64,000 nt of DNA from Serratia sarumanii (lineage in GTDB: Bacteria; Pseudomonadota; Gammaproteobacteria; Enterobacterales; Enterobacteriaceae). A program made the translations under genes and the position numbers. The notes beneath the pieces are model-generated. The model was not told the origin of the DNA, made no database searches, and was given only the letters and a program-made list of their open reading frames with translations. Positions 17,892 through 25,969 of this stretch are shown piece by piece (position 1 is the stretch's first letter; the number at the start of each line of letters is the position of its first letter). Location: NCBI RefSeq assembly GCF_029962605.1, contig NZ_CP124750.1:2356001-2420000 (forward strand), read 5' to 3'.

Positions 17892-18995
17892 ATGCCGCTT
17901 CATCATGCAATCTGGCGAGTGGGGGATGCCCCCCAGCCGCTGGCCATCAGCAAGCTCCCGAGCGAACAACTGCTGGAGAAAATGATCTTAAGCGATCCGA
18001 CCATCCTCTCCGACCAGTGGATGCTGATCGGCCATCAGGAAAATACCCTCGATAAGGGACGTATCGATCTGCTGGCTATCGCGCCGGATGCCTCGTTGAT
18101 TCTGATTGAATTGAAGCGCGATCGCACGCCGCGCGAGGTGGTGGCACAGGCTTTGGACTATGCCTCCTGGGTGGATGATCTCACCGCCGATCGCCTGTCG
18201 CAGATTTACGAAAAATTCTCCGGCGGCGGCAATCTGGGGGAGGCGTTTAAGCAACGCTTCAACACCGAGCTGGAAGAGGACTCCCTGAATCAGTCACACC
18301 AAATTATCATCGTGGCGGCAGAGCTGGATCCCTCGACCGAGCGCATCGTGGACTATCTCAGCAAGAATGGCATCTCGATTAACGTGCTGTTCTTTAAAGT
18401 GTTCCAGCACGGTGACGATCAGTTCTTAAGCCGCGCCTGGCTTATCGATCCGAGCGAGACGCAAACCAATGCCGCGCAGGCCACCGCGGGAACCAGCGCC
18501 AAAACCAAAGATCCCTGGAACGGGGAGTTCTATGTTTCATTTGGCGATCCGTTAAGCCGGAGCTGGGAAGAGGCGCGTCGCTACGGGTTTATCAGCGCCG
18601 GTGGTGGTAGCTGGTATAGCCAGACTCTAAAACAACTTCAGCCCGGCGACCGCGTGTGGGTAAAGATCCCGGCAACGGGCTATGTGGGCGTCGGTTTGGT
18701 CCAGAGCGCTGTGGAGCCTGTCAGCAGTTTTACGGTTAACACCGAAGACGGTGAAAAATCGGCGATGGAAGTGCTTAAGTATCGCGATCTGTATCGCCGC
18801 AATGCCGATGATCCGGACAAGTCAGAGTATTTTGTCCCGGTGAAATGGCTGGAAACCCGCAGTGAAGAAGATGCGGTCAATGAAGTGGGCTTCTTCGGCA
18901 ATCAGAATACGGTATGTAAACCGACGGCGCCGAAGTGGCGGCATACCATTGAGAAGTTGAAACGCTATTTCCGCCACTGGGATGCGGACGCGTAA
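17892..18995 (+). CDS. NucS/DUF91-like nuclease with C-terminal PUA-like region
   Basis: 367 aa. Residues about 20-150 match the NucS/DUF91-type PD-(D/E)xK fold: GRIDLLAI (D59), then LILIELKRDRTP (E73, K75), and QALDYASWVDDL, a conserved helix of the family. A low-complexity linker (SETQTNAAQATAGTSAKTKD) leads to a second domain (about 212-290, with PGDRVWVKIPATGYVGVGLVQ) that resembles PUA/EVE-type modified-base-binding folds. That second assignment is by pattern only. The gene starts ten bases after hsdS with the same codon style as hsdR/M, so it belongs to the restriction operon. It could be an accessory or type IV-like nuclease. Confidence 0.72.
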   Translation: MPLHHAIWRVGDAPQPLAISKLPSEQLLEKMILSDPTILSDQWMLIGHQENTLDKGRIDLLAIAPDASLILIELKRDRTPREVVAQALDYASWVDDLTADRLSQIYEKFSGGGNLGEAFKQRFNTELEEDSLNQSHQIIIVAAELDPSTERIVDYLSKNGISINVLFFKVFQHGDDQFLSRAWLIDPSETQTNAAQATAGTSAKTKDPWNGEFYVSFGDPLSRSWEEARRYGFISAGGGSWYSQTLKQLQPGDRVWVKIPATGYVGVGLVQSAVEPVSSFTVNTEDGEKSAMEVLKYRDLYRRNADDPDKSEYFVPVKWLETRSEEDAVNEVGFFGNQNTVCKPTAPKWRHTIEKLKRYFRHWDADA

Positions 18996-19022
18996 TGGGG
19001 CTGGGCGATGGGAGCGTCATCA

Positions 19023-19928
19023 TCAACTCTCCCCCACGGTCTCCAGCACCAGCTGACGGAACCGCTCGACGATCGGCGAAGCCGGGCTGCGGCGCAGCGC
19101 CAGGTAAAGCGGGGCGCTGAGCTGCGCCTCTTCAGCGAGGGTGCGGTAGACGATGCCGTCGCCGCCCAGCCGCCGCATCGAGCCGGGCACCACTGACAAC
19201 CCCAGGCCTGCGCCCACCAGGCTGAGGGTGGCCGGCAGGCGCGGCGCTTCCTGCACGATGCGCGGGCTGAAGCCGGCGCGGTGGCAGGCGGCCAGGATGG
19301 CGTCGTACAGCCCCTGGCCGGCCGGGCGGCGATAGAGAATAAACGCCTCGTGGGCCAGTTCGGCCAACGGCAGCGGTTGCTGCGTCTCATGCGCCAGCCG
19401 GTGGCCCAGCGGCAGGGCGACGATCATCGGCTCGCTGAGCACCGGCTCCACGCTCAGGCCGGGAATGCCGCTGGCCGGCGAGCGCACGAAGGCGGCGTCG
19501 AGGCGCTGTTCCAGCAACGCCTCCATCAGTTCGCCGCTGCCGGCCTCTTCCAACTGAGTGGTGATGCCCGGCAGGATGTCGCGGTAGCGGCGCAGCAGGT
19601 TGGGCACGAACGGGTGCAGCGCGGCGGAACTGGTGAAGCCGATGGCGATGTGGCCCTGCTCGCCGCGGGCGGCGCGCTGCACCGCTTCGCGCAGGCGTTC
19701 GGCGCGCGCCAGCAGGGCGCGGGCCTCTTCGAACAGCACGCCGCCCGCCTCGGTGACGCGCACGCCGCGCGGCAGACGCTGCAGCAAGGTTACGCCCAGC
19801 TCATCTTCCAGCCCCTGCAGCAGGCGGGTCAGCGGTGGCTGTTGGATAAACAGCCGCTCGGCGGCGCGGGTGATGTTGCCTTCTTCCACCACGGTGACGA
19901 ACGCCCGCAGGCGACGCAGTTCGATCAT
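19023..19928 (-). CDS. LysR-family transcriptional regulator
   Basis: About 301 aa. The N-terminal winged helix-turn-helix is clear (LRRLRAFVTVVEEGNITRAAERLFIQQPPLTRLLQGLE), followed by the usual periplasmic-binding-like effector domain. The frame opens at 19934, but GAGGT abuts that ATG. The ATG at 19928 has the better spacing. It is divergent from a split chromate transporter, the usual position for its regulator. Its 3' end carries the direct repeat at the right edge of the restriction island, so the island inserted at the tail of this gene without destroying it. Confidence 0.9.
   Translation of the reverse strand: MIELRRLRAFVTVVEEGNITRAAERLFIQQPPLTRLLQGLEDELGVTLLQRLPRGVRVTEAGGVLFEEARALLARAERLREAVQRAARGEQGHIAIGFTSSAALHPFVPNLLRRYRDILPGITTQLEEAGSGELMEALLEQRLDAAFVRSPASGIPGLSVEPVLSEPMIVALPLGHRLAHETQQPLPLAELAHEAFILYRRPAGQGLYDAILAACHRAGFSPRIVQEAPRLPATLSLVGAGLGLSVVPGSMRRLGGDGIVYRTLAEEAQLSAPLYLALRRSPASPIVERFRQLVLETVGES
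19034..19072. repeat. Island-flanking direct repeat, right copy
   Basis: Matches 12015-12053 at 36 of 39 positions, 25 of them contiguous (19034-19058). Located in the last codons of the intact LysR gene. Confidence 0.85.
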
Positions 19929-20037
19929 TGCCATACCTCAAAGGTATCTTTAGTTGTTTAGGAATGCATTAGACATCATGGCACGGCGGCGCGCATGATA
20001 CCAGACATCAAAACAAGCGATGTGGAATGGCAATGTC

Positions 20038-20604
20038 ATGTCAGATATCAATACGTTAAAACCGCACCCGGCGGCAGCGCCGGGCAACGCGGAGCTGTTT
20101 GTGGGCTTTCTGTGGCTGGGGCTGATCGGCTTCGGCGGCGTGCTGCCGCTGGCGCGCAGCATGTTGGTAGAGCGCCGGCGCTGGTTGAGCGGCGAACAGT
20201 TCACCGAGCTGCTCGGGCTGTGCCAGTTCCTGCCCGGCGGCAACGTCATCAACCTGTCGGTGGCGGTGGGCATGGAATTTCGCGGGTTGCGCGGCGCGCT
20301 GTGCGCCTTGCTGGGCCTCATCAGCGCGCCGACGGCGATCGTGGTGGGGTTGGGCGTGGTCTACGCCCGCTTCCAAAACGATCCGCATGTGCAGCATGTA
20401 TTCGCCGGGCTGGCCGCCGCTGCCGCCGGGCTGCTGCTGTCGACCGGGATCAAGATGCTGCTGCCGCTGCGCGGTAAATGGCCGGCGCTGGCGATCGTCG
20501 CGCTGGCATTGATCGCCATCGCCTGGCTGCGCCTGCCGCTGTTGCCGACCATGCTGGTGCTGGCGCCGCTGAGCATTCTGCTGATGTGGCGGTGGCCGTC
20601 ATGA
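20038..20604 (+). CDS. Chromate transporter subunit, half-size (N-terminal type)
   Basis: 188 aa membrane protein corresponding to one half of the CHR (ChrA) family. The conserved start (FLWLGLIGFGGVLPLARSMLVERRRWLS), the QFLPGGNVINLSVAVG segment and five to six hydrophobic helices are diagnostic. Full-length ChrA contains two such domains. Here they are separate genes that overlap by ATGA at 20601-20604. It may export chromate, or another anion in the short CHR group. An ATG six codons earlier (20020) is an alternative start. The divergent LysR gene is the probable regulator. Confidence 0.85.
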   Translation: MSDINTLKPHPAAAPGNAELFVGFLWLGLIGFGGVLPLARSMLVERRRWLSGEQFTELLGLCQFLPGGNVINLSVAVGMEFRGLRGALCALLGLISAPTAIVVGLGVVYARFQNDPHVQHVFAGLAAAAAGLLLSTGIKMLLPLRGKWPALAIVALALIAIAWLRLPLLPTMLVLAPLSILLMWRWPS

Positions 20605-21122
20605 GCGGGGTTTTAATTGCGCTGGCGGTGATCTTTACCGAGCTTTCTCTGCTGGCGTTTGGCGGCGGCATGACCATTCTGCCGGAGATGCAGCGGCAGG
20701 TGGTGGAGGTGCATCGGTGGATGAGCGCCCAGGAGTTCAGCGCGCTGTTCGCCATGGCGCAGGCCGCGCCGGGGCCGAACATGATGATCGTGCCGCTGGT
20801 CGGCTGGCACGTGGCCGGTTGGGCGGGGCTGCTGGTTTCTTCGGTCGCCAAGTTCGGGCCGTCTTCCATCGTTACGTTGCTGGTGATGGGCGCCTGGCGG
20901 CGCTTTAAGGATCGCCCGTGGCGCCGCATCGTGCAGGCCGGTCTGGTGCCGCTGACTGTGGGGCTGGTGGCGGCCAGCGGCATCTTGATCGCCGAGGCTT
21001 CTGCGCCCAGCTGGCGGTTGGCGGCGATCGTGGCGCTGGCGACGGGATTGAGCATGAGCAAGCGCCTCCATCCGCTGTGGGTGCTGGCGGGCGGCGCGCT
21101 GCTCGGGTTGCTGTTCGCCTGA
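20601..21122 (+). CDS. Chromate transporter subunit, half-size (C-terminal type)
   Basis: 173 aa, second half-size CHR protein. It has the family pattern LAVIFTELSLLAFGGGMTILPEMQRQVVE and MAQAAPGPNMMIVPLVGW, the second-domain version of the signature in the preceding protein. The frame is open further upstream, but ATG at 20601 overlaps the stop of the first subunit (ATGA), which fits translational coupling and a heterodimer. It ends five bases from the convergent inhibitor gene. Confidence 0.85.
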   Translation: MSGVLIALAVIFTELSLLAFGGGMTILPEMQRQVVEVHRWMSAQEFSALFAMAQAAPGPNMMIVPLVGWHVAGWAGLLVSSVAKFGPSSIVTLLVMGAWRRFKDRPWRRIVQAGLVPLTVGLVAASGILIAEASAPSWRLAAIVALATGLSMSKRLHPLWVLAGGALLGLLFA

Positions 21123-21126
21123 GGGA

Positions 21127-21537
21127 TTAGCGCGGGATCAGCATAAAGCGTGAAGGGCCGTTGCGATCGATCAGCTCATAGCGCTTCGGCGCGGTCAGGG
21201 CCAGAAACGCCACCATGCCGCCTTCGGCGTCGGTCAGCGTCATGCCGTCCGGCGTCGGCCGCCAGGCGACCGGCAACGTTTGCAGCGCCAGCGGCTGCAG
21301 GCACTGGGCGGAGGCGCTGAAGCGGAAGGCGTTGGTGTTGGCCACCGCTTCGTCGCTCAGCTGCACCTCGCAGACGGCTTTACCGTCGCCGATGGCGGCG
21401 AGCTGCCAGTCGCCCTTCAGCGCGGCGGGTTCCAGCAACGGCAGTGAACTGCCCAGGGCACTGCTGCACAATACGCTCATAACGACTCCCGTCAGGCTGG
21501 CGCGGCGCAAGGCGCGCATAAGAAAAAAGGTTGGCAT
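21127..21537 (-). CDS. inh: Serralysin inhibitor, Inh/AprI family
   Basis: 136 aa secreted to the periplasm. A basic start and hydrophobic stretch (RALRRASLTGVVMSVLCSSALG) form the signal peptide. The mature part begins around SSLPLLEPAALKGDWQLA, the N-terminal strand-forming trunk that Inh proteins insert into the protease cleft. Two cysteines (in AVCEVQLSD and SAQCLQP) match the disulfide of the small beta-barrel. The ATG at 21537 with AAGGAG nine bases upstream is preferred over one 13 codons earlier. It lies divergent to the protease gene and should protect the periplasm from prematurely active protease. Confidence 0.88.
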   Translation of the reverse strand: MPTFFLMRALRRASLTGVVMSVLCSSALGSSLPLLEPAALKGDWQLAAIGDGKAVCEVQLSDEAVANTNAFRFSASAQCLQPLALQTLPVAWRPTPDGMTLTDAEGGMVAFLALTAPKRYELIDRNGPSRFMLIPR

Positions 21538-21890
21538 CGGGTCACTCCTTTCGGCTGTCCGTTCACACTTTAGCACGTATCCCCGTGATGATGAGGGAAG
21601 GATTAGGTTTTTTAATCCTCGATTATTCTGATCTAACCGGCGATAAAATGCGCAAAAAGACGAATGATTAACCCGTTAATGCACTTATTTTTCTCATTAA
21701 TATAGTGAGAATACAAATTGTTACGAGTATCTCCATCTCAATGCCCGGCACGGTGAAGCCAGGCGGGGCGGGCTCGCGCCGCCGGGGTGAGTCACTATAC
21801 TGGTCATTCCTAAGTCTTGGCTTAGATTAGAACGACTGATGAATAGTCTTACAAAGCGAGTGGATTCCTACTGTGTAAAAGGAGAATGCA
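21538..21890. other. Divergent control region of inhibitor and protease genes
   Basis: 350 bases hold both promoters. Three short dyads can be seen: TTAAC-CC-GTTAA (21668-21679), TCTCA-9-TGAGA (21692-21710) and CTAAG-6-CTTAG (21810-21825). A good ribosome binding site (AAAGGAG) precedes the protease ATG. No gene is present. None of the dyads can be tied to a known regulator from sequence alone. Confidence 0.6.
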
Positions 21891-23507
21891 ATGAGCAGTC
21901 GCCACAACGATATTTTGCAAGATGACGATGAGTTCACCAGCCTGTCCGCCACATCCCCCAACGATCATAACTATCAGTTTTACTATCACCAGCCCGGCAG
22001 CCTCTATGACGGATTGGGCTACGGCGCGCTGTTTACGCTGGACAACACCAACCTGTACAGCAACCAGCGCGGCGGAGCAGCCATTAACAACCTGGGTAAA
22101 ATCCGCGATAACTTCAGCTTCGATCGCGCCGCCGATCAGCTGACGCGGCCGGGCCTGACGCACAACGGCGATCAGGTCTATCACCAGCCGGTGGCGCTGA
22201 CCTATTCCTTCCTGACGCAGAGCGCGCTGAACCGCATCGGCCAGACCGGTGACGGTGACAAGGGGCTGCAACCGTTGACTCAGGCGGCGCAGGCACAGGC
22301 ACTGAAATCGATGCAGGCGTGGGCCGACGTGGCGAACGTGACCTTTACCGAGGCGGCGTCCACCGATATCAACCACCGCGCGGACATCACCTTCGCATAC
22401 TTCACCCAGCGCGCCGACGGCAGCGCCGCTGAGGGCAGCGGCCCGAATGCCATTAACGCGTACGCCTATTACCCGCCGAGCTCCAAACCGGACAGCGATA
22501 ACGCCTTTGCCGGCACGGTGTGGTTCAACAAAAACTTCGCCACCCATCAGGCGCCGGTTAGCGGTGACTTCAGCAGCCAGACCTTCACCCACGAGCTGGG
22601 GCATGCCCTGGGGCTGGCGCACCCGGGATCTTATGACGCGTCGTTGGGCAACCCGAGCTACCAGAACGATGCCGCTTACTATCAGGATTCGTTGCAATAC
22701 TCGATCATGAGCTATTTCAACGCTGGTTACACCGGCGCCGACACCAAAGGGGTGTATGGCTATGGCCCGATGGTGGATGACATCGCCGCGATCCAAAAAT
22801 TGTACGGCGCCAATATGAGCACCCGCACCGGCGATACGGTGTACGGCTTCAACTCCAACACCGGGCGCGATTTCCTGACCGCCACGGCGGACAACGGCAA
22901 ACCGGTCAACTTCGCGGTGTGGGACGCCGGCGGCAACGACACGCTGGACTTCTCCGGCTACAGCCAGCAGCAGATGATCAACCTGAACGACGGCGCGTTC
23001 TCCAGCGTCGGCGGCGGCACGCAGAACGTCGCCATCGCGCGCGGGGCGATCATCGAGAACGCCATCGGCGGCAGCGGGCGCGATGTGATCATCGGCAACG
23101 ATCAGGACAACCTGCTGGCGGGCAACGCCGGTTCGGACATCCTGTACGGCGGCCTGGGGGCGGATCATCTGTGGGGCGGCAAAGATGCCAACAACTTCAC
23201 CGACTATTTCGTCTATCTCAATGCCAAAGAGTCCACGGTGGCGGCGTTCGACGTGATTGAAGACTTCGAGCACGGCATCGACAAGATCGATCTCTCCGGC
23301 CTGCGCTTCAACAACAGCCTGAGCGAGCTGCGATTTATCGACAGCGGCAGCGCCTTCAGCGGCCAGAAAGGCGAGATCCAGCTCAACTTCGACGCCTTCA
23401 ACGGCACCACAGATCTGCTGATGAACACCCAGAGCAACAGCTACGCCGCCGACTTCAAGATCCATGTGATCGGGCAGGTGGAGCAGAGCGATATTCTGTT
23501 TGCCTGA
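21891..23507 (+). CDS. Serralysin-family secreted metalloprotease
   Basis: 538 aa zinc endopeptidase of the M10B serralysin family. The zinc site HELGHALGLAH gives H234, E235, H238 and H244, and the Met-turn SIMSY has M273 with the zinc-ligand tyrosine Y275. Glycine-rich calcium-binding RTX repeats (about 394-431, GGSGRDVIIG... to ...LWGG) and a C-terminal type I secretion signal ending DILFA follow. No Sec signal is present, as expected for ABC-exporter substrates. It is longer than classical serralysin and differs in the N-terminal region and in the loops before the zinc site, so it is a paralogue rather than the main PrtS. No exporter genes lie in the window. Confidence 0.92.
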   Translation: MSSRHNDILQDDDEFTSLSATSPNDHNYQFYYHQPGSLYDGLGYGALFTLDNTNLYSNQRGGAAINNLGKIRDNFSFDRAADQLTRPGLTHNGDQVYHQPVALTYSFLTQSALNRIGQTGDGDKGLQPLTQAAQAQALKSMQAWADVANVTFTEAASTDINHRADITFAYFTQRADGSAAEGSGPNAINAYAYYPPSSKPDSDNAFAGTVWFNKNFATHQAPVSGDFSSQTFTHELGHALGLAHPGSYDASLGNPSYQNDAAYYQDSLQYSIMSYFNAGYTGADTKGVYGYGPMVDDIAAIQKLYGANMSTRTGDTVYGFNSNTGRDFLTATADNGKPVNFAVWDAGGNDTLDFSGYSQQQMINLNDGAFSSVGGGTQNVAIARGAIIENAIGGSGRDVIIGNDQDNLLAGNAGSDILYGGLGADHLWGGKDANNFTDYFVYLNAKESTVAAFDVIEDFEHGIDKIDLSGLRFNNSLSELRFIDSGSAFSGQKGEIQLNFDAFNGTTDLLMNTQSNSYAADFKIHVIGQVEQSDILFA

Positions 23508-23529
23508 GGGCGATGAAGGGGAAAGAGAA

Positions 23530-23552
23530 AAGGGCCGAACGGCCCTTTTTTT
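23530..23552. terminator. Bidirectional terminator between protease and DHFR-like genes
   Basis: The stem AAGGGCC / GGCCCTT with loop GAAC is followed by a run of seven T residues (23546-23552) on the plus strand and preceded by A residues, so it can serve both convergent genes. Confidence 0.85.
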
Positions 23553-24201
23553 ACGGCTGGGCCGCCGCCGCGCTTTCCACCACGAAGGAGCCGGTCGTCA
23601 CCGCGCCGGCGCGGCGGTAGTGGGCCACGATCACGCCGCCGGGCGAGACCATCGATTGGGCCAGCGTGAAGGCCGCCGGCGCCGCGTTATCATCAAACAG
23701 CCGCTTGCCGCCGCCAAGCAGCACCGGGTAGGTGAGCAGGCGCAGTTCGTCCACCAGGTCGTTGGCCAGCAGCTGTTGCATCAGCGTGCTGCTGCCCTGC
23801 ACCAGCAGCACCGGCCCCTGGGTGCGCTTCAGCTCGCGCAGCCGGGCGATGATGTCCCGCCCCAGCCACTGGCTGTTCTGCCACGCCAGCGTCTCGCCGT
23901 GGTGGGTGGCGACGTATTTGGTGGCCTGATTGAATACGCGGGCGATATCGGCGGAAAACGGATCGGCCTCGTCGGTGATCTGCGGCCAGTAGCCGGCGAA
24001 AATGTCGTAGGTGCGCCGCCCCAGCAGCAGATCGAACGGCGCGGAGAAAAGATCGCCCATCGTTTCCGCAATGGCTTCATCCCAGTAGGGGGCTGTCCAG
24101 CCGCCGAAGCGAAAGCCGCCGCTGCGGTCTTCGTCCTGCCCGCCGGGCGCCTGCATCACGCCGTCGAGGCTGACGAAGGCGCTGGCAATAATCTGTCGCA
24201 T
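23551..24201 (-). CDS. Dihydrofolate reductase family protein (RibD C-terminal type)
   Basis: 216 aa. The N-terminus IIASAFVSLDGVMQAPGG and the segment LLLGRRTYDIFAGYWP are hallmarks of the RibD C-terminal/DHFR-like reductase superfamily that binds NADPH. LLVQGSSTLMQQLL is the second nucleotide-contact region. These proteins are often annotated as deaminase-reductase but are single-domain reductases with unknown substrate. AGGAGACAGCC precedes the ATG. It is not the essential FolA type. Confidence 0.88.
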   Translation of the reverse strand: MRQIIASAFVSLDGVMQAPGGQDEDRSGGFRFGGWTAPYWDEAIAETMGDLFSAPFDLLLGRRTYDIFAGYWPQITDEADPFSADIARVFNQATKYVATHHGETLAWQNSQWLGRDIIARLRELKRTQGPVLLVQGSSTLMQQLLANDLVDELRLLTYPVLLGGGKRLFDDNAAPAAFTLAQSMVSPGGVIVAHYRRAGAVTTGSFVVESAAAAQP

Positions 24202-24237
24202 GGCTGTCTCCTGCCGTTGAGTGCCAGCTGAAAGTTT

Positions 24238-24255
24238 AGCCGCCGCGCGGCGGCT
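24238..24255 (-). terminator. GC hairpin after the alpha/beta hydrolase
   Basis: A perfect 18-base palindrome (AGCCGCCGC / GCGGCGGCT) lies 15 bases past the hydrolase stop on the minus strand, with a short T-containing stretch after it. It probably helps end that transcript. Confidence 0.45.
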
Positions 24256-24270
24256 GCGCCAACCGGCCGC

Positions 24271-25272
24271 TCAGGGCTGCAGCGCCTTGAGCAACGCCTG
24301 ATGGAAACGCTCTGGTTCCTCCATTTGCGGCGCATGGCCCAGCCCGGCGAACTCGATCAGCGTGGCGTGCGGGATCAGCTTCGCCGCCTGTTTGCCCAGC
24401 TCCGCATAGTGGCCGATCCTGGCCTTGACCGCCGGCGGGGCGATATCGCTGCCGATGGCGGTGGTGTCGGCGGTGCCGATCATCAGCGTAGTGGGGGTTT
24501 GCAGATCCTTGAACTCGTAGTACACCGGCTGGGTGAAGATCATGTCGTAGATCAACGCCGAGTTCCACGCCACCAGGCGATGGCCCGGCCCGTTGTTCAG
24601 CCCGGCCAGCATATCCACCCAACGATCGTACTCCGGCTTCCAGCGGCCGCCGTAGTAGGTGCGCTGCTCATAGTTGCGGATACCCTCGGCGGTGGTGTTC
24701 AGCTCGCGCGCGAACCATTGATCGACGCTGCGCCACGGCACGCCTTTGGCCTTCCAGTCCTCGAGGCCGATCGGGTTGACCATGACCAATTGCTCCACTG
24801 CCTGCGGATACATCAGGCTGTAGCGCGTGGCCAGCATGCCGCCGGTGGAGTGGCCGATGACGATGGCCTTACTGATTTTCAGGTTCTGCAGCAGGCCGTG
24901 GGTGTTTTGCGCCAGCTGCTGGAAGCTGTACTGGTAATGCGCCGGCTTGGTGGAGGAGCAAAAGCCGATTTGATCCGGCGCGATGACGCGGTAACCGGCC
25001 TTGCTCAGCGCCTTGATGGTGTCCTGCCAGGTGGCGGCGCAGAAGTTTTTACCGTGCAGCAACAGCGCGGTGCGGCCGTTGGCGGCACCTTCCGGCGGCA
25101 CGTCCATATAGCCCATTTTTAACGGCTGGCCCTGCGAGGTGAAGCTGAACTGCTGCAACGGGTAAGGGTAGTGAAAGCCCTGCAGCTCCGGGCCGAACTT
25201 AGGCGTTTCGGCGGCGGCGGGGAACGCGGCCAGCGTGGCGCACAGCAGCGCGCGACGGGTGAATCTCAGCAT
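24271..25272 (-). CDS. Exported alpha/beta hydrolase
   Basis: 333 aa. A signal peptide (LRFTRRALLCATLAAFPAAAE) directs it to the periplasm or outside. The fold is shown by LLLHGKNFCAATW (oxyanion region), the nucleophile elbow GHSTGG, IGTADTT before the acid residue, and the late histidine in FAGLGHAPQMEEP. The catalytic triad Ser-Asp-His is therefore complete. The insertion WFARELNTTAEGIRNYEQRTYY is typical of epoxide hydrolase/haloalkane dehalogenase-like lids, but the activity cannot be assigned. GGAGATCAGG precedes the ATG. Confidence 0.88.
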   Translation of the reverse strand: MLRFTRRALLCATLAAFPAAAETPKFGPELQGFHYPYPLQQFSFTSQGQPLKMGYMDVPPEGAANGRTALLLHGKNFCAATWQDTIKALSKAGYRVIAPDQIGFCSSTKPAHYQYSFQQLAQNTHGLLQNLKISKAIVIGHSTGGMLATRYSLMYPQAVEQLVMVNPIGLEDWKAKGVPWRSVDQWFARELNTTAEGIRNYEQRTYYGGRWKPEYDRWVDMLAGLNNGPGHRLVAWNSALIYDMIFTQPVYYEFKDLQTPTTLMIGTADTTAIGSDIAPPAVKARIGHYAELGKQAAKLIPHATLIEFAGLGHAPQMEEPERFHQALLKALQP

Positions 25273-25506
25273 CCTGATCTCCTGAAAAACGGACGATAGC
25301 CGAGTATAGCCACAATCAGGGCGTCGGCGCGCCAGCAGTTTCAGATAATTCTGTAATGTTACGGCCCGATCCCAGGCAAGGTTCCGGCCACGGCCTTGTA
25401 CACAGTGAACGCGGTCACGCCGCGCAATATTGGCGGAGCCTGAAGGTTTTATTTCAAGGCTAAGTTATGCGATGCTTAAGCATTATTTATGCAAAAGGAT
25501 CCTCGC

Positions 25507-25938
25507 ATGTCCGCTTTATCCCGCTGCGCTTTCAGCGAAGGCAGCGTCGCTTTGCCGGAAGGCTATGCCGATCGCACCGTCAACGTGCTGTTGGCCGGCG
25601 ATGATGTTTCCCCCTCAATCAATATTTCTCGCGATGGGCTGCAGCCGGCGGAGAACCTGGAAGGCTACGTCACCCGCCAGCTCGATGCGCTGGCGCAGGG
25701 GCTGAAAGGCTGGGCGTTCAAAAGCCGCGAGCCGGCGACGCTGGGCGATGGATTAACCGCCGGTGAATGGGTGCGCGCCAGCTACCTGCGCGACGGCAAG
25801 CGCATCTGGCAAAACCAGGCGGTGTTCGCGCTGGCGGAGGGCCGGGTGCTGGTGTTCACCCTGGCGATGGCGCGCAAGCTGACGCCGCAAGACGACGCGC
25901 TGCTGCAGCAGGTGCTGAGCAGCTACCGGGCGGCCTAA
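25507..25938 (+). CDS. eagR: EagR-type T6SS effector chaperone (DUF1795/DcrB-like)
   Basis: 143 aa single DUF1795 domain. The start at 25507 has AAGGA eight bases before the ATG. The protein has the expected alternating strand pattern (VNVLLAGDDVSPSINISRDGL, then AEGRVLVFTLAMARKLTPQDD) and no signal peptide. Eag chaperones bind and stabilise the hydrophobic pre-PAAR segments of membrane-penetrating type VI effectors and load them onto VgrG. Its place 31 bases upstream of a PAAR-Rhs gene with such segments makes this assignment strong. Confidence 0.9.
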   Translation: MSALSRCAFSEGSVALPEGYADRTVNVLLAGDDVSPSINISRDGLQPAENLEGYVTRQLDALAQGLKGWAFKSREPATLGDGLTAGEWVRASYLRDGKRIWQNQAVFALAEGRVLVFTLAMARKLTPQDDALLQQVLSSYRAA

Positions 25939-25969
25939 CGATGAACTCTTTGCGTAAAAGGACCTTACG

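Noticed and set aside
21849..23465. A minus-strand frame of the same length (538 aa) as the protease gene.
   Set aside because: It is the antisense shadow of the serralysin gene. The plus strand carries the zinc motif, Met-turn and RTX repeats; the equal length is coincidence.
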